From an uncultured Porphyromonadaceae bacterium (lineage in GTDB: Bacteria; Bacteroidota; Bacteroidia; Bacteroidales; Muribaculaceae): a stretch of DNA of 45,034 bases. Shown here piece by piece: positions 35,178 to 45,034 of the stretch; position 1 is the first letter of the stretch; the number at the start of each line of letters is the position of its first letter. A program made the translations under genes and the position numbers. The stretch covers positions 1-45,034 of the forward strand of contig UQLL01000021.1 in the NCBI GenBank assembly GCA_900541835.1, in the 5' to 3' direction. The notes under the pieces were generated by a model, which saw only the letters and a program-made list of their open reading frames with translations, searched no databases and was not told the origin of the DNA.

Positions 35178-36110
35178 TCACTTTTTCAAGGGCACCTGTC
35201 TGCTGCCCAGCCTGTACCCGTCGGCGAACACCTCCACGGTGTACGGGCCCGGCGTCAGCGACACGCCCGCCGCGTTCCAGTACACGTTCACGTGCAGCTC
35301 GCCGTTGTCGTACTCCTCGGTCTTGGCAACGGTGCATGGTATCGAGTGGCCGTCCATGCTGAAGCTGCCGCCCTGGCCGAGCAGCGCCCCTGACGGACTC
35401 AGGATGCGCACGTAAAAAGTCTTCTTGCCGGCGGCGGCCGTGTTGTTGGGCGTCACGGTGAAGCTCACGCCCAGGCGGGTGGCCTTGGTGACGTTCTTCT
35501 CGGCCTTGTCCTTCTTGTTGTAGGCACGCAGGCCGAGGTTGGTGATGGTCAGCTTGCGCGCCAGCTGCACGGTCTGGGTGAGCTGCTCGTTCTGCGCCGA
35601 CGTCTGCTGCACGGTCTGGGTGAGCTGCTGGTTCTGCTGCTGGCTGGAGGCCAGTTCGGTGCGCAGGCCCTCGTTCTCCTTGCCCAGGCGCTGGATTTCC
35701 TCGAGGTAGTGCTTGACGATGCCGCGCAGGGTGCCGATTTCGGCCTCCAGCTGGGCTATCTTGCGCTGGCTGGCGGCCTGGTCGCGGCTGTGGCTCCGGC
35801 GCTCCTTCTGCAGCTCGCGCATCAGCTCCTCGATGCGCGCCTTCGACTGGTTGTACTGCGTCACCAGCGAGTCGTTCTTGAGGTACACGGCCTGGTCCTC
35901 GTACTGGTCGAAGTCGGCCTGCAGCTCCGAGTACTGCCGGTCGAGGTCGTTCTGCTGTATTGCCAGCTTGAGGCTGTCGGCCTCCAGGCGGGCGCGCGCC
36001 GCCTCGTCCTCGCTGCGAGTGTTGCCCGTCATCAGCAGGATTATTATAGTCACGAAACCGGCCACCAGCACGGCCCCGGAGATGATTATGAATAAGACCT
36101 TCTTGTTCAT
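35178..36110 (-). CDS. Membrane-anchored coiled-coil protein, unknown function
   Basis: The 310-residue protein has one N-terminal membrane helix (about 5-27), a long Glu/Gln/Arg-rich coiled coil (about 33-185) with a Gln/Thr repeat LTQTVQ in two copies, then a beta-rich Ig-like C-terminal domain with VSFTVTPNNTAAAGKKTFYV and PGPYTVEVFADGYRLG. The family is not recognised by name, although similar proteins are found near envelope genes in Bacteroidales. The coiled coil and domain should face the periplasm. It is transcribed divergently from the GLUG gene 40 bp away, with a -7 box only 3 nt before its ATG. Confidence 0.75.
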   Translation of the reverse strand: MNKKVLFIIISGAVLVAGFVTIIILLMTGNTRSEDEAARARLEADSLKLAIQQNDLDRQYSELQADFDQYEDQAVYLKNDSLVTQYNQSKARIEELMRELQKERRSHSRDQAASQRKIAQLEAEIGTLRGIVKHYLEEIQRLGKENEGLRTELASSQQQNQQLTQTVQQTSAQNEQLTQTVQLARKLTITNLGLRAYNKKDKAEKNVTKATRLGVSFTVTPNNTAAAGKKTFYVRILSPSGALLGQGGSFSMDGHSIPCTVAKTEEYDNGELHVNVYWNAAGVSLTPGPYTVEVFADGYRLGSRQVPLKK

Positions 36111-36113
36111 GCC

Positions 36114-36122
36114 GCAAAATTA
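36114..36122 (-). promoter_or_regulatory. -7 element of the coiled-coil gene
   Basis: On the minus strand TAATTTTGC ends 3 nt before the ATG at 36110, so the transcript would be leaderless. Confidence 0.6.
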
Positions 36123-36135
36123 GTGAAAAAAGTTG

Positions 36136-36144
36136 TATCTTTGC
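36136..36144 (+). promoter_or_regulatory. -7 element of the one-module GLUG gene
   Basis: TATCTTTGC ends 6 nt before the ATG at 36151. An upstream TTG at 36133 lies inside the promoter and cannot be the start. Confidence 0.65.
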
Positions 36145-36150
36145 AGGGTA

Positions 36151-38139
36151 ATGGAAATGAAACCGATATTTCGGGCGGTTCTGCTGCTTGTGGCCGCTAT
36201 TCCTGCGGCTTTCGCCAGCGCCTCCTGGCCCGGGGAGGGCACGGACGCCTCGCCCTACCTTCTGCGCACCCGCGCCGACCTCGACTCTCTGGCCGACAGG
36301 GCCGAAAAGGGCGCCCTCTTCGCCGACACATGCTTCCGCCTCGACGCCGACATCGACTCGGTGGGCGCCATGATTCCGCGCTTCGGCGGCACGCTCGACG
36401 GCGCCGGGCACTCGCTGACCCTGGCCATCCGCGCCGAGGCCGGCCCCGCCGCGCTTTTCCGCGTCATCGGCGAGGGGGGCACGGTAAGGCGCCTGATGCT
36501 GAAAGGCACGGTCGAGGGTACGCGCTATGTGGCCGCGCTGGCGGGCGACTGCCGCGGAGTGGCAGACAGCGTCGTCGGCGAAGTGGCCGTGAAAGGCCGG
36601 GACCACGTGGCCGGACTGGCCGCCATCGCCTCCGGCACGCTCCGCCGGTGCATAAACCGGGGAACGGTGTCGGGCGCCTCCTACGTGGCCGGCATCGCCT
36701 GCAAGCTCCCCGACAAGGGCGTGCTCGAAGACTGCCTCAACTCTGCGGACCTGGACCTGCCCCGGGCCGACAACGTGGCCGGGGTGCTCTGCTACACGGT
36801 GGTGCGGGTGACACGCTCCCGCATAAGCGGTTGCCGCAACTCGGGGCGCATCGCCGCCTCGGAGTACGGCGCCGGCATAGCCGCCCGCTGCGAGGCCGGC
36901 CTGCGTCTCGATACCTGCGAAAACTCCGGTGCAGTGGCCGTCTCGGGCCGCTATTCGGGCGGCGTCGTGGCCGTCGCCACCGGCGACCCTATATATAAGG
37001 TGTCGCTGACGGGCTGCTCGAACCTGGGCGCCGTGTCGGGCGGAGAGAACTACCTTGGCGGCATCGTCGGCTTCGCCTCCGGCAACGTCGCCCTCGACTC
37101 GTGCATGAATGCCGGGGCGGTGTCGCATGCGGGCATCGCAGGGGGCGCATATGTGGGGGGGCTGTGCGGAATGTCGTTCGGCACTTTCGACCGCTGCGCC
37201 AACGTCGCCTCCGTCTCCGCTCCGCTATGCCGCGGTGTGGGCGGCCTCGTCGGCGCCACTCAGTCGGCGGCCCGCCTGACGCAGTGCTACAACGTGGGCG
37301 CCGTCACTGTCACCGCATCCTCGGAAAGTGGAGAGGATAGGGCGGGCGAAGCCGTAGGCGGCCTGGTCGGCGTCGCCGAATACACTTCGTTCAATAACTG
37401 CTACAATCTCGGGTCGGTGAGCGCCGACATGGCCGTGGGCGGCCTCGTGGGCATGCTCCACGACGGATGCGCGCTGCGTCGCTCCTACTCGGCGGGCGCC
37501 GTCACGGCCACCGCCACGGGCGCCGCCGGTCTCGCCTCGGCACTGGCAAACGCCGAGGAGGGCACCACGCCCGCCACCCTCGGCCTCTACTACGATGCCG
37601 ACGTCTGCGTGCGCCTCTCCGCCTTCGACCGCGAACACGCCACCGGGCTGACCACCCGACAGATGTGCCAGTCGCGCCCCTCGGAGCTCTTCGACTCCGC
37701 CTCCTGGTGCTATCCCCTGCTCATCTCCCCCGCCCCACGGCCGCAGGCAGTCATCGCCAGCGCCTGTGTCGGCTTCACGAACCCCGGCGACAACGCCGAC
37801 AACGTCAACGGCAACATCCTGCTGGGCGACCGCGCCGGCCTGACGTGGACTGCCAACCGCTGCTTCGAGCTCATCCCGCCCGACATCGCCATGCCCATGC
37901 ACCGCGGCGCCGGCACCCTCACCGTCACTTCCTCCGCCGAAACAACCCTGAGCCGCACTTTCCACCTCTACGTCCGCTCCCACCACGGCTCCGTGAGCGA
38001 GACCTTCTCTCCTCCCGTGGAAGTGCGCTACTACACCCCCTCGGGCTTGCCCGTAGCCCATCCCGCGCCGGGACAGCCGCTCCTGCGCGTCACTCTCCGC
38101 GCCGACGGCTCCCTCGCCGCCGACAAGGTGATTTACTGA
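36151..38139 (+). CDS. GLUG-repeat surface protein, single module
   Basis: The 662-residue protein starts MEMKPIFRAVLLLVAAIPAA and has a signal peptide with cleavage near the ASA at residues 23-25. The entry motif GEGTDASPYLL and then many GLUG-like repeats (GGLVG, NCYNLGSV) form the expected beta-helix to about 510. An Ig-like segment and the C-terminal block VRYYTPSGLPVAHPAPGQP, ending DKVIY, resemble the tail of the 1629-residue protein, so the two are paralogues of one and three modules. The last 7 bp overlap the phoH stop on the other strand. A surface role is inferred; no ligand is predicted. Confidence 0.85.
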   Translation: MEMKPIFRAVLLLVAAIPAAFASASWPGEGTDASPYLLRTRADLDSLADRAEKGALFADTCFRLDADIDSVGAMIPRFGGTLDGAGHSLTLAIRAEAGPAALFRVIGEGGTVRRLMLKGTVEGTRYVAALAGDCRGVADSVVGEVAVKGRDHVAGLAAIASGTLRRCINRGTVSGASYVAGIACKLPDKGVLEDCLNSADLDLPRADNVAGVLCYTVVRVTRSRISGCRNSGRIAASEYGAGIAARCEAGLRLDTCENSGAVAVSGRYSGGVVAVATGDPIYKVSLTGCSNLGAVSGGENYLGGIVGFASGNVALDSCMNAGAVSHAGIAGGAYVGGLCGMSFGTFDRCANVASVSAPLCRGVGGLVGATQSAARLTQCYNVGAVTVTASSESGEDRAGEAVGGLVGVAEYTSFNNCYNLGSVSADMAVGGLVGMLHDGCALRRSYSAGAVTATATGAAGLASALANAEEGTTPATLGLYYDADVCVRLSAFDREHATGLTTRQMCQSRPSELFDSASWCYPLLISPAPRPQAVIASACVGFTNPGDNADNVNGNILLGDRAGLTWTANRCFELIPPDIAMPMHRGAGTLTVTSSAETTLSRTFHLYVRSHHGSVSETFSPPVEVRYYTPSGLPVAHPAPGQPLLRVTLRADGSLAADKVIY

Positions 38140-39128
38140 TTCTCGGATGGAGAGGGGCGGTCGGCCAGGCCGGCCTCGAACTCGGCCACGGAGGCTTTCT
38201 CGCGCTGGTTGTAGGCCTCGACGATGCGCTGGACGAGGGGGTGGCGCACGATGTCCTTCTTCTCGTACTCGATGACGCCGATGCCGCGCACGCCGCGCAG
38301 GATGCGCAGGGCCTGCATCAGGCCGCTCTGCACGGTGCGCGGCAGGTCGATCTGCGTGGTGTCGCCGGTGACGATCATCTTGCCGTTCATGCCCAGGCGC
38401 GTCAGGAACATCTTCATCTGGTGGCGCGTGGTGTTCTGCGCCTCGTCGAGGATGATGACGGCGTCGTTGAGGGTGCGTCCGCGCATGAACGCCAGGGGGG
38501 CGATCTGGATGGTGTCGCTCTCGATGTACTCCTTGAGCTTGAGAGGCGGGAGCATGTCCTCCAGGGCGTCGTAGAGGGGCCGCAGGTAGGGGTCGATTTT
38601 GTCCTTCATGTCGCCGGGGAGGAAGCCGAGCTTCTCGCCGGCCTCGACGGCGGGGCGCGACAGGATGATGCGCTTGCAGAGCTTGTTTTTCAGAGCGCTC
38701 ACGGCAAGGGCGATGGCGATGTAGGTCTTGCCCGTCCCGGCGGGGCCGAGGGCGAACGTCAGGTCGTTGTCGGCGAAGGACTGCACCATGCGCTTCTGGT
38801 TGGCGTTGCGCGGGGTTATGGGGCGGCCGTTCTGGCCGAAGAGGATGACGCCGTCGGCGCTGACGGCCTTGGGCTCGTCGCCCTTCACTATGTCCACGAT
38901 GTCCTCCGGCGCGAGCTTGTTATACTTGGCGCCGAAGCTCTCCATCTCCTTGATCTTGCGCTCGAAGGCCGCCGTCTCGGAGTCCTCGCCGATGACCTTG
39001 AGCACATTGCCTCGGGCCGCCAGGCGCAGCTTCGGGAACAGGTTCTTGAGCAGGTTGATGTTGGCGTTTGCGGCCCCGTAGAATGTCTGCGGGTCGAGCT
39101 GGTCGATTATTATCGTGCGTTCGGTCAT
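38133..39128 (-). CDS. phoH: PhoH family ATPase
   Basis: The 331-residue protein has an N-terminal KH-like RNA-binding segment (about 10-70) and the PhoH P-loop domain: LGPAGTGKTYIAIA near 132, ILSRPAVEAGEKLGFLPGD near 154, MRGRTLNDAVIILDEAQNTT near 214 and VTGDTTQIDLP near 253. PhoH proteins bind ATP and are linked to RNA handling and phosphate stress, with an unclear exact role. It is followed by a tail-to-tail overlap with the GLUG gene. About 60 bp with a hairpin separates it from sufB. Confidence 0.93.
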   Translation of the reverse strand: MTERTIIIDQLDPQTFYGAANANINLLKNLFPKLRLAARGNVLKVIGEDSETAAFERKIKEMESFGAKYNKLAPEDIVDIVKGDEPKAVSADGVILFGQNGRPITPRNANQKRMVQSFADNDLTFALGPAGTGKTYIAIALAVSALKNKLCKRIILSRPAVEAGEKLGFLPGDMKDKIDPYLRPLYDALEDMLPPLKLKEYIESDTIQIAPLAFMRGRTLNDAVIILDEAQNTTRHQMKMFLTRLGMNGKMIVTGDTTQIDLPRTVQSGLMQALRILRGVRGIGVIEYEKKDIVRHPLVQRIVEAYNQREKASVAEFEAGLADRPSPSENQ

Positions 39129-39156
39129 CGGTTATTAGTTGAGGGTTGAGGGTTGC

Positions 39157-39181
39157 GGCCCGCTTCGGCGCGGCGCGGGCC
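39157..39181. terminator. Hairpin between sufB and phoH
   Basis: GGCCCGC at 39157-39163 and GCGGGCC at 39175-39181 form a 7-bp stem over an 11-nt loop, just after the sufB stop on the minus strand. Confidence 0.45.
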
Positions 39182-39185
39182 ATCT

Positions 39186-40652
<1,467 letters not shown>

Positions 40653-40733
40653 GGCTGTATATTGCTAACGCCGGCTGGCGCCTGCAGGTTTTCGGGTTGG
40701 GGAGAGGTGTGAAGGTTGCGCAAATTGCCTGCC

Positions 40734-40780
40734 TGTAGGGACGCACCCCGGTGCGTCCGAAATCCGCGCCCCGGTGCATC
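40734..40780. repeat. Palindromic repeat unit with a partial second unit, sufB upstream region
   Basis: TGTAGGG begins the unit at 40734; GGACGCACC at 40739-40747 pairs with GGTGCGTCC at 40750-40758. A degraded second unit (GCGCCCCGGTGCATCC) follows. The unit stands about 80-120 bp before sufB. Confidence 0.85.
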
Positions 40781-40910
40781 CGCAACGGACTGCAGGGCGG
40801 GTCGGAGGCCTGCGGTATGTGCGAGGGTCAAGGCCACACAAGTCAAGCTCTCCGCCGGAAGACCTGCGGAAAGCTGCCTGTTGTGGTGTATCGCCGGGGC
40901 GTGGCCGGGA

Positions 40911-41228
40911 TTACTTGGCGGGCGCCTGCTGTGCGGGGGCCTGCTGGGGTGCGGCGGCCGGGGTCTGCTGGGTGGTCTGGGGCTTGATGCCCGAGGTGGC
41001 GATCGGCGTCTTGATGGTGTACGTCGAGAAGATGCTCAGCAGGCAGATGGCGATGGCCAGGCTCCACGTGGCCTTCTCGATGAAGTCCGTGGTCTTGCGG
41101 TAGCCCATGAACTGGTTGCCCTCGGAGTAGTTCGAGGCCAGGCCGGATCCCTTGGATTTCTGAATCAGCACGGCACACATCAGCAGGATGCAGGCCAGCA
41201 CTATCAGGATGGCGAAAAAGATATACAT
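40911..41228 (-). CDS. secG: Preprotein translocase subunit SecG
   Basis: SecG is the small subunit of the SecYEG protein export channel. The 105-residue protein has a first helix (2-22, ending MCAVLIQKSKGSG), the polar SecG loop, and a second helix (about 54-70). The C-terminal tail is Ala, Gln and Pro rich (QQAPAQQAPAK) and longer than in E. coli, as often in Bacteroidetes. It is 10 bp downstream of the TPR-like gene. Confidence 0.92.
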   Translation of the reverse strand: MYIFFAILIVLACILLMCAVLIQKSKGSGLASNYSEGNQFMGYRKTTDFIEKATWSLAIAICLLSIFSTYTIKTPIATSGIKPQTTQQTPAAAPQQAPAQQAPAK

Positions 41229-41237
41229 ATCTGTTTG

Positions 41238-42059
41238 CTAACGATTTTGATGTTCTTGTATGATGATTAGTTTCCTGAGGAAACGGATTTGGTCCGCAAA
41301 GATAATGCTTTTTTCTTTATCCTCCAAATCGACCTTGTTGAGTATCTCGAGGGCCTTGGCGTAATTGTGGTTCTTGATCATCATTCGTGCCAGGCTCAGG
41401 GATAGGGAGGACCCGGCCGATGGTTTGGCTGGCGCGGATGCAACCGATTGGGAGGCAGCGGGTTCGGCGGGTTTGGGGGCGTCCGCCCCCTGGTGCGCCC
41501 CCACATTGTTGGCGGGTGGGTCGGCAGGTTCGAGGTGCATTAGGGCCTCGGGGGTGCGGGTGGGCTGGCGGCTGGTGGCCAGGAAGGCGTCGATGCGCGA
41601 GGCGGTCGGGTCGGGTGCCTGAGCGGCATCGGACTTGTCAGGCGTGTCCGGCTCGGCGGGGCCGCGACTCTCGGCTGTGGACTCCGGACTCTCCACACTC
41701 CCGGCGGGGGTGAAGATCATGCGGGTGAGCAGGTCGGTCTCCTTGTCGTCGCCAGTGTTGCCGAAACGGTTGAGGAAAGTGTCGATGGTGTCGTCGGTGG
41801 TCAGCCGCACGGGCTGCATGTCGGGGTAGAAGTCGGCGAAGTCGGTGTCGGGGTCGAGCACGCGGGCGAGTGCCTCGGGGTCGCCCGTGGCCAGGGCTAT
41901 GCGGGCGCGGAGGGCCTGTGCCTGGCCGGCCTCGGCCACGCCATGTTCCAGGGCCATCAGGTCGGGCCAAACGAAGTATGGCCATTCGCGCCGCATCTCC
42001 GCGAGCTGCAAGGCGTCGGTGCGCCCTTCTGCAAGTGTCTGCCAATCAATCTGCTGCAT
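41238..42059 (-). CDS. TPR-like protein with a low-complexity linker
   Basis: The 273-residue protein starts MQQIDWQTLAEGRTD. The N-terminal part (about 1-125) is helical. A Pro/Ala/Ser-rich linker (about 125-210) follows, and a C-terminal helical part (LARMMIKNHNYAKALEILNKV) looks like one or two tetratricopeptide repeats. Genes of this kind are often found between lptE and secG in Bacteroidales; the role is unknown. The linker contains a segment encoded by a probable degraded palindromic repeat (41475-41505). The start is 1 bp after the lptE stop. Confidence 0.7.
   Translation of the reverse strand: MQQIDWQTLAEGRTDALQLAEMRREWPYFVWPDLMALEHGVAEAGQAQALRARIALATGDPEALARVLDPDTDFADFYPDMQPVRLTTDDTIDTFLNRFGNTGDDKETDLLTRMIFTPAGSVESPESTAESRGPAEPDTPDKSDAAQAPDPTASRIDAFLATSRQPTRTPEALMHLEPADPPANNVGAHQGADAPKPAEPAASQSVASAPAKPSAGSSLSLSLARMMIKNHNYAKALEILNKVDLEDKEKSIIFADQIRFLRKLIIIQEHQNR
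41475..41505. repeat. Probable degraded palindromic repeat in the TPR-like gene
   Basis: On the minus strand TGTGGGGGCGCACC then GGCGGACGCCCCC resembles the TGTAGGGACGCACC unit, with changes. It codes VGAHQGADAPK in the linker. Confidence 0.4.
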
Positions 42060-42060
42060 A

Positions 42061-42599
42061 TTACCAGTTGCCGAGGGTTGCGTTGAAGATGAGGTCGACG
42101 AGCTCCTCGGAGATTTGCTGGCATAGCTCGTCCTGCACATCCGTGAGCATCAGGTCGGAGGAGAAGTCGCGGTAGGCGGAGAAGGTCTGGTCGATGTCGT
42201 TGGCGGAATTGATGTGGTCGGTGTACTTGAGTCGGACGGTGATGGTGAGTCGTGTCTGCGTGGCGTAGGCGTCCTGGCCGACTGCCTGCGGGGAGAGGGA
42301 GTAGCCGGTGATCTCGCCGGTCATCTCGAGGTTGGCGTCGGAGCCCGGGACGATTCGCAGGCGCGTCTGTGCCTGGATCTGGTCCATGAGGCGGTTCTCG
42401 AAGACCTGCTGTAGGGGAGGGTAGACGAGGGCGGCGCGTATGGGAAAGTCACTTACGCGTATGGTGCGGTACTTGGTGTAGTCCAATGCCGAGCCGTTGA
42501 GCGTGTAGCTCACGCAGGCCGGCATGCAGAAGCCCACTACGCCGAGCAGCGCGGCCATTGCCGCGCAAGCGAGCAGGGGACGGAGGGAGGGTGCTCTTT

Positions 42600-42603
<4 letters not shown>
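42061..42603 (-). CDS. lptE: LPS assembly lipoprotein LptE
   Basis: LptE pairs with LptD to insert LPS into the outer membrane. The 180-residue protein has a signal peptide and lipobox (FCMPAC, Cys30) followed by VSYTLNGSALDYTKYRTI, the Bacteroidetes LptE start. Strands with LRIVPGSDANLEMTGEITGY and a C-terminal helix follow. The ATG overlaps the stop of the sigma-54 activator as ATGA, so the two are translated together. Confidence 0.85.
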
Positions 42604-43814
<1,211 letters not shown>

Positions 43815-43829
43815 TCTCTGAAATCATTC

Positions 43830-43855
43830 GGACGCGCGGCCCGTGCGTCCCTGCA
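43830..43855. repeat. Palindromic repeat unit, upstream of the sigma-54 activator
   Basis: GGACGCGCGG at 43830-43839 pairs with CCGTGCGTCC at 43841-43850 (one wobble) and is followed by CTGCA, the inverted form of TGYAGGG. It lies in the 45-bp gap between the acyltransferase and activator genes. Confidence 0.8.
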
Positions 43856-43859
43856 ACTC

Positions 43860-44732
43860 TTAACTCAGCTTCTCGAGTTCGTACGTCCGTGCGCGGAGCA
43901 GGCGTCCGAGCTCCTCCACGGTGCCGCAGTCGCGCTGTTCCTCGACTGTGATGGGCTCGCCGATGCTCAGGTGTACCTCCCGGCCGCGCATGCGGAACAC
44001 CTCGGCCGGCAGCCGCAGGGTGCGCAGGCGCCAGTCGATGATGCCCAGGATGTTGAAGAAAGTGGAATTGTGGCCGTGGAAGTAGACGGGAATCACCGGC
44101 ACCTTGAGCTGGCTGATGAGGCGGATGATGGAGGGCTGCCACTGCCGGTCGCGGATGTGGAGGTCGCGCTTTACCTTGCTGACGGCGCCGGCCGGGAAGA
44201 ATCCGAGCGGGTGGCCGGCCTTGACGTGGGCGATGGCCTCGCGGATGCCCTGCAGCGTGACGCGCTTCTTCTCCGGGTCGGCCGACCCGCTTGGGTCGAC
44301 CGCGATGAAGCTGGGACGCATAGCCGACAGGTTATTGAGGAAGAGGTTGACCATCACCTGGTAGTCGGGGCGGAAGGTCCCCACCTCGTGCAGCAGCACT
44401 ATGCCGTCGAAGGCCCCCAGGGGGTGGTTGGAGACGGTGACAAAGGCCCCGGTGGGGAAGCGGCTGAGAATCTCCTCGTGGTCCACGCGCACGCGCACCT
44501 TGAACTCCTTCTCCACCAGCGCGTGCGAGAATGGCACGCCCGGCGTCGACGCCCAGCGCGAGTGCACTGCGTTGACCCGGTCGATCTTCAGGAACCGGAA
44601 GATGGCCTTGACGAGCCACGGCTTGCCGCGGAAGAAGGGCGCCATGCGGCACACGTCCTCATATGTCAGCACCTCGGGCCGTATGTCGTAGCTCTTGCCG
44701 TATTCGTCCGTATAGTGAATAGTCTCGCTCAT
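43860..44732 (-). CDS. PlsC-type acyltransferase
   Basis: The 290-residue protein has NHPLGAFDG near 102 (the H-x4-D catalytic motif of glycerolipid acyltransferases) and a second block HPLGFFPAGAVSKVK near 179 followed by VPVIPVYFHGHNS. It is close to hemolysin-like or 1-acylglycerol-3-phosphate acyltransferases that build membrane phospholipids. There is no clear membrane helix at the N-terminus. A promoter lies 16 bp upstream. Confidence 0.85.
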   Translation of the reverse strand: MSETIHYTDEYGKSYDIRPEVLTYEDVCRMAPFFRGKPWLVKAIFRFLKIDRVNAVHSRWASTPGVPFSHALVEKEFKVRVRVDHEEILSRFPTGAFVTVSNHPLGAFDGIVLLHEVGTFRPDYQVMVNLFLNNLSAMRPSFIAVDPSGSADPEKKRVTLQGIREAIAHVKAGHPLGFFPAGAVSKVKRDLHIRDRQWQPSIIRLISQLKVPVIPVYFHGHNSTFFNILGIIDWRLRTLRLPAEVFRMRGREVHLSIGEPITVEEQRDCGTVEELGRLLRARTYELEKLS

Positions 44733-45034
44733 AGGGGTATATTAGCCTGCAAAGTTACGCAATTTTCCCGACATGCCGCCATCGCCGGAGGGAAATTCCC
44801 ACGGCAGACGCATATTAATCTTTTACAACATCAAAACTTTTCCGTCATCACTGCTTCCTCGCATACATTTGCCGTCGATGGCGACTGCTCCTCTAAAGTC
44901 ATAAAGAGGAAGTATAATCAATCTATAATTTGGAAAATTTTGAGACCTGTTTTTGACAATTGATGCTTGAGTGGGTCATATAAGGGAGGTTCTATTATTT
45001 GATTTTTCAGACTGGCGCATCGAGACAGAACCTC
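44733..45034. other. Right-end intergenic stretch
   Basis: It holds the TAACTTTGC box (44749-44757, minus strand) of the acyltransferase, then AT-rich sequence with a small CCTCT/AGAGG stem near 44889-44908. The ends GAGGTTCT (44986-44993) and AGAACCTC (45027-45034) are an 8-bp inverted repeat cut by the window edge. No gene was recognised. Confidence 0.5.
44749..44757 (-). promoter_or_regulatory. Promoter of the PlsC-type acyltransferase
   Basis: TAACTTTGC on the minus strand lies 16 bp before the ATG at 44732. Confidence 0.6.

Noticed and set aside
36133..36150. TTG start six codons before the one-module GLUG gene
   Set aside because: These codons lie within the -7 promoter element; the ATG at 36151 begins a normal signal peptide.

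Overview
The window reads as chromosome of a GC-rich gut-type Bacteroidales, most like Muribaculaceae. The evidence is the Bacteroidetes -7 promoter element TAnnTTTGC in front of many genes, lineage-typical families (DUF2027-Smr, DUF4271, DUF2723, DUF3098, Bacteroidetes-type HemD and LptE), lipoproteins with short lipoboxes, and GLUG-repeat surface proteins ending in a C-terminal domain of the type IX secretion style. No rRNA, tRNA, CRISPR array, prophage or intact transposase was found.

Layout. 1-1302 is a decayed accessory zone: an HNH endonuclease that looks 5'-truncated and an IS5-family transposase relic. 1581-8199 (+) holds a 1629-residue three-module GLUG surface protein, then DUF2027-Smr and DUF695 genes. 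8281-19870 (-) is a long envelope and housekeeping run: mtaB, LpxL-type acyltransferase, GT2, surE, DUF2723 membrane glycosyltransferase-like protein, polysaccharide deacetylase, SDR epimerase, DUF4271 and hemD, several joined by 4-bp ATGA overlaps. 20144-22441 (+) is an AT-rich restriction-modification island whose C5 methyltransferase has circularly permuted motifs. 22643-24671 (+) encodes a lipoprotein C10 cysteine peptidase and a partner lipoprotein. 24697-30791 (-) has a Ser/Thr kinase, acyl-CoA ligase, iron alcohol dehydrogenase, HIT protein and GreA. 31000-34997 (-) is the conserved ftsX-DUF3098-uppP-truB-queA set. 35178-36110 (-) and 36151-38139 (+) are a divergent pair (coiled-coil membrane protein and one-module GLUG protein) only 40 bp apart. 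38133-44732 (-) holds phoH, sufB, secG, a TPR-like protein, lptE, a sigma-54 activator and a PlsC-type acyltransferase.

The most unusual feature is a dispersed palindromic repeat family with consensus TGTAGGG-(R/Y)-GCACC-N2-GGTGC-(compensating)-TCCG. Its arms vary but co-vary so that the hairpin is kept. Units occur between genes, singly or as inverted pairs, and also inside reading frames, where they appear to have added in-frame peptide segments to mtaB, the kinase linker and probably the TPR-like protein. Two nearly identical composite copies lie in inverted orientation on either side of the acyl-CoA ligase gene. The second highlight is the permuted methyltransferase with its PD-(D/E)xK-type partner.
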